A stretch of DNA of 16,029 nucleotides from Pseudomonadota bacterium (GTDB lineage: Bacteria; Pseudomonadota; Alphaproteobacteria; Rhizobiales; Xanthobacteraceae), in the NCBI GenBank assembly GCA_021779635.1, contig JAJYAH010000064.1:1-16029 (forward strand), read 5' to 3'. The notes beneath the pieces were generated by a model. That model searched no databases and had not been told where the DNA came from. It saw only the letters and a list, made by a program, of their open reading frames with translations. Made by a program: the position numbers and the translations under genes. Each line of letters begins with the position of its first letter. The first letter of the stretch is position 1. Positions 14,619-16,029 of this stretch are shown here, piece by piece.

Positions 14619-15539
14619 TCACGGGCCGATCGCCGGCGGCAGCGTACCAAGTAAGCCTACAATCGCGAGAACTACCAATCCCAGCACCTGCTCACCGAAG
14701 ACGTGATGGCGCAGTTGCCGCAGCGACGTTTCCGGCTCCCCGCCAGATCGAACTTCGCCGATCGAGGGAACCAGCCAAAAACGGTTCGCAACGGCCAGAG
14801 CAAGCATTCCAGCGAATAACCCCAGCTTCGCGAGAAGCACTTGGCCATATAGCGTTGTCATCAGATTGGAGATTGAGCCGACCAAGAACCAACTGTTGAT
14901 AACGCCGGTTCCGATGAGCGCCGCGACTGCGACGTAGCCCATGCCGGAAAATTTCTGCAAAACCCGATCGGTCGATATGCTCCCGCGGCTGATTTTTGCG
15001 TGCTGAGCGAGCACGTAAGCGAGAGGAACGAGCCCTCCCAGCCATGCGCCAGCCGCGAGAAGATGCGCTGCATCGGCGGACACATGAACGAGGCTGGCCC
15101 ATCCTTCCTCGGCCTGGGTGTGCCCGCCTCCGGCCAACGAGGCCAACAGCATCGCCGCAAGAGCTGAAATCGCAATATTCTGTCTCGCGGTCCTCAAAGG
15201 ATGCACTGCCGTCAGCACGATGATCATCACGGTGGCCAGAATGATGCGCCCCGTCCAGATCACGCCGAAACCTGTATCGTGAACGACTGCCCACAGGGCC
15301 TCCCCATCAGCCAAATCCGTAAGGCTGCCGGTCATGCTGGCCGCGGAAAAGACAAACCAAAGGAGACCGCTTACCCAAGCCAGGATCGCGGTCAGGCGAA
15401 GCAGTTTGCGGCGCCGGAGCCATGCCCGTTCCGGCTCTGCATCTACATACGCGTACAACGGAAACAACGACGCTCCGAAAAGCGTCGTCGTGGCCGCATA
15501 ATGCAGAAGCCGGGCAAGGACGAGTCCGAAGTCGATCAT
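14619..15539 (-). CDS. copD: Copper resistance membrane protein CopD
   Basis: CopD proteins are polytopic inner-membrane proteins that work with CopC in copper uptake or tolerance. The 306-residue form starts at ATG 15539, which overlaps the copC stop by one base (TGATG); an earlier in-frame start at 15605 lies inside copC and lacks support. About eight hydrophobic segments are visible. Family residues include HYAATTTLFGASLFPLY (13-29), HDTGFGVIWTGR (87-98) and, in the central helix, VHVSADAAHLLAAGAWLGGL (151-170) with His152 and His159. Like copC it belongs to an operon entering from the right edge. It ends 106 bases before the cus promoter and no clear terminator is seen. Confidence 0.9.
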   Translation of the reverse strand: MIDFGLVLARLLHYAATTTLFGASLFPLYAYVDAEPERAWLRRRKLLRLTAILAWVSGLLWFVFSAASMTGSLTDLADGEALWAVVHDTGFGVIWTGRIILATVMIIVLTAVHPLRTARQNIAISALAAMLLASLAGGGHTQAEEGWASLVHVSADAAHLLAAGAWLGGLVPLAYVLAQHAKISRGSISTDRVLQKFSGMGYVAVAALIGTGVINSWFLVGSISNLMTTLYGQVLLAKLGLFAGMLALAVANRFWLVPSIGEVRSGGEPETSLRQLRHHVFGEQVLGLVVLAIVGLLGTLPPAIGP

Positions 15540-15919
15540 CAGGGGGCCACGCTGAAGGAGTAGCTTCCCTTGACCCGGTGGGTATCGTCGGAGACGGCAT
15601 GCCATTCGACATTATAGGCACCAGGGGGAAGTTGCTCCTTCACCGGTACAATCAGAACTTTCTTGTTGGCGGCATCGGTTTCTGATCTGCCTGTTGCGAT
15701 CAGTTTTCCCGATTGATCCTTTACCTCGATCCCGGAAAAGCGCGCGATAACAGGCTCATTGAACGTGATGCGAATCTCCTTGGGTGAGGCAATCCCAGCG
15801 CCGGCCGCGGGATCGGCCGACTGAAGCTGCGGGTGAGCGTAGGTCAGGCTGCCGTGCAGGACGGCAGCAAGTATGACTGCGCCTGCGGTCATCTTTGATA
15901 TTCGACTCTTCGTCTTCAT
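15539..15919 (-). CDS. copC: Periplasmic copper-binding protein CopC
   Basis: This is a 126-residue precursor of the CopC beta-barrel copper protein. The signal peptide ends at YA|HPQLQ, so His29 becomes the N-terminal residue, as needed for the Cu(II) site of the family. The other site residues appear in VSDDTHRVKGSYSF (109-122), with Asp111/112 and His114. The Met-rich Cu(I) loop of Pseudomonas CopC is missing, so this is the single-site Cu(II) type. TGAGG lies 11 bases before the ATG, rather far. The stop overlaps the copD start. A further gene ends 63 bases upstream on the same strand. Confidence 0.92.
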   Translation of the reverse strand: MKTKSRISKMTAGAVILAAVLHGSLTYAHPQLQSADPAAGAGIASPKEIRITFNEPVIARFSGIEVKDQSGKLIATGRSETDAANKKVLIVPVKEQLPPGAYNVEWHAVSDDTHRVKGSYSFSVAP

Positions 15920-15982
15920 TGTTGGAAAAACCTCAGTTTTGCAGACGCCGAGCCCGGTGGGCAGCGCCAGATTTTCATTTTC

Positions 15983-16029
15983 TTACTTGCTCTTCTGAAT
16001 CTTCGTGACGGTGAAGGCACCGTCGGCAC
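15983..16029 (-). CDS. C-terminal end of an unidentified gene (runs off the window)
   Basis: Reading the minus strand from the right edge, one frame gives ADGAFTVTKIQKSK and a TAA at 15985-15983. It lies 63 bases before copC on the same strand. Fourteen residues are too few to name a family; its place suggests another periplasmic copper-related protein of the copCD operon. Confidence 0.5.
   Translation of the reverse strand, partial: ADGAFTVTKIQKSK

Overview
The window looks like a chromosomal or accessory copper-homeostasis and low-oxygen stress block from an alphaproteobacterium, most likely of the Bradyrhizobium/Rhodopseudomonas/Afipia group. This placement is an inference from high GC, protein family content, FixK-type boxes (TTGAT-N4-ATCAA) and a rhizobial-type promoter (CTTGAC-N17-CGATAT). 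No rRNA, tRNA, CRISPR, IS element or integrase was seen.

Left part (1-4603). A minus-strand operon reads from about 4157 to 1 and beyond: a Met-rich Spy/CpxP-like periplasmic protein, a DUF3141 alpha/beta-hydrolase protein with a PhaC-like Cys/Asp/His triad, and a two-HMA copper P1B-ATPase (CopA) cut by the window edge. The hydrolase and CopA genes overlap in an ATGA. Divergently, on the plus strand, lies a small secreted His-rich protein made of two identical 17-residue units, followed by a class I-like polyphosphate kinase 2. A perfect FNR/FixK palindrome (4217-4230) lies in the divergent promoter region, so copper export, the chaperone and polyphosphate metabolism may be induced together under low oxygen.

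Middle (5513-8328). Two OpgC-family multi-membrane acyltransferase paralogues flank a 69-residue two-helix membrane protein that has its own FixK-like box. Their role next to copper genes is unclear; envelope glucan modification is the family-level guess.

Right part (8369-14513). A second minus-strand operon begins at a well-formed promoter whose -10 and start site are covered by a perfect 9-bp inverted repeat. It encodes a small Cys-rich secreted protein with a Pro-rich tail, a YtkA/FixH-like periplasmic protein, the CusB adaptor with tandem metal-binding domains, the CusA Cu(I)/Ag(I) RND pump and a DUF411 Cys-rich copper protein; OpgC paralogue 2 may be read through from it. Strong intercistronic hairpins separate the first three genes. 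The first gene resembles in architecture the copper-responsive nascent-chain leaders CutF/CruR, and this is the most interesting possibility in the window.

Far right (14619-16029). A CopC-CopD pair overlaps by TGATG and follows the last codons of another gene. Together the genes cover cytoplasmic export (CopA), periplasmic handling (CopC, Spy-like, YtkA-like, DUF411, His-rich protein) and trans-envelope export (CusAB), but no outer-membrane channel is encoded here.
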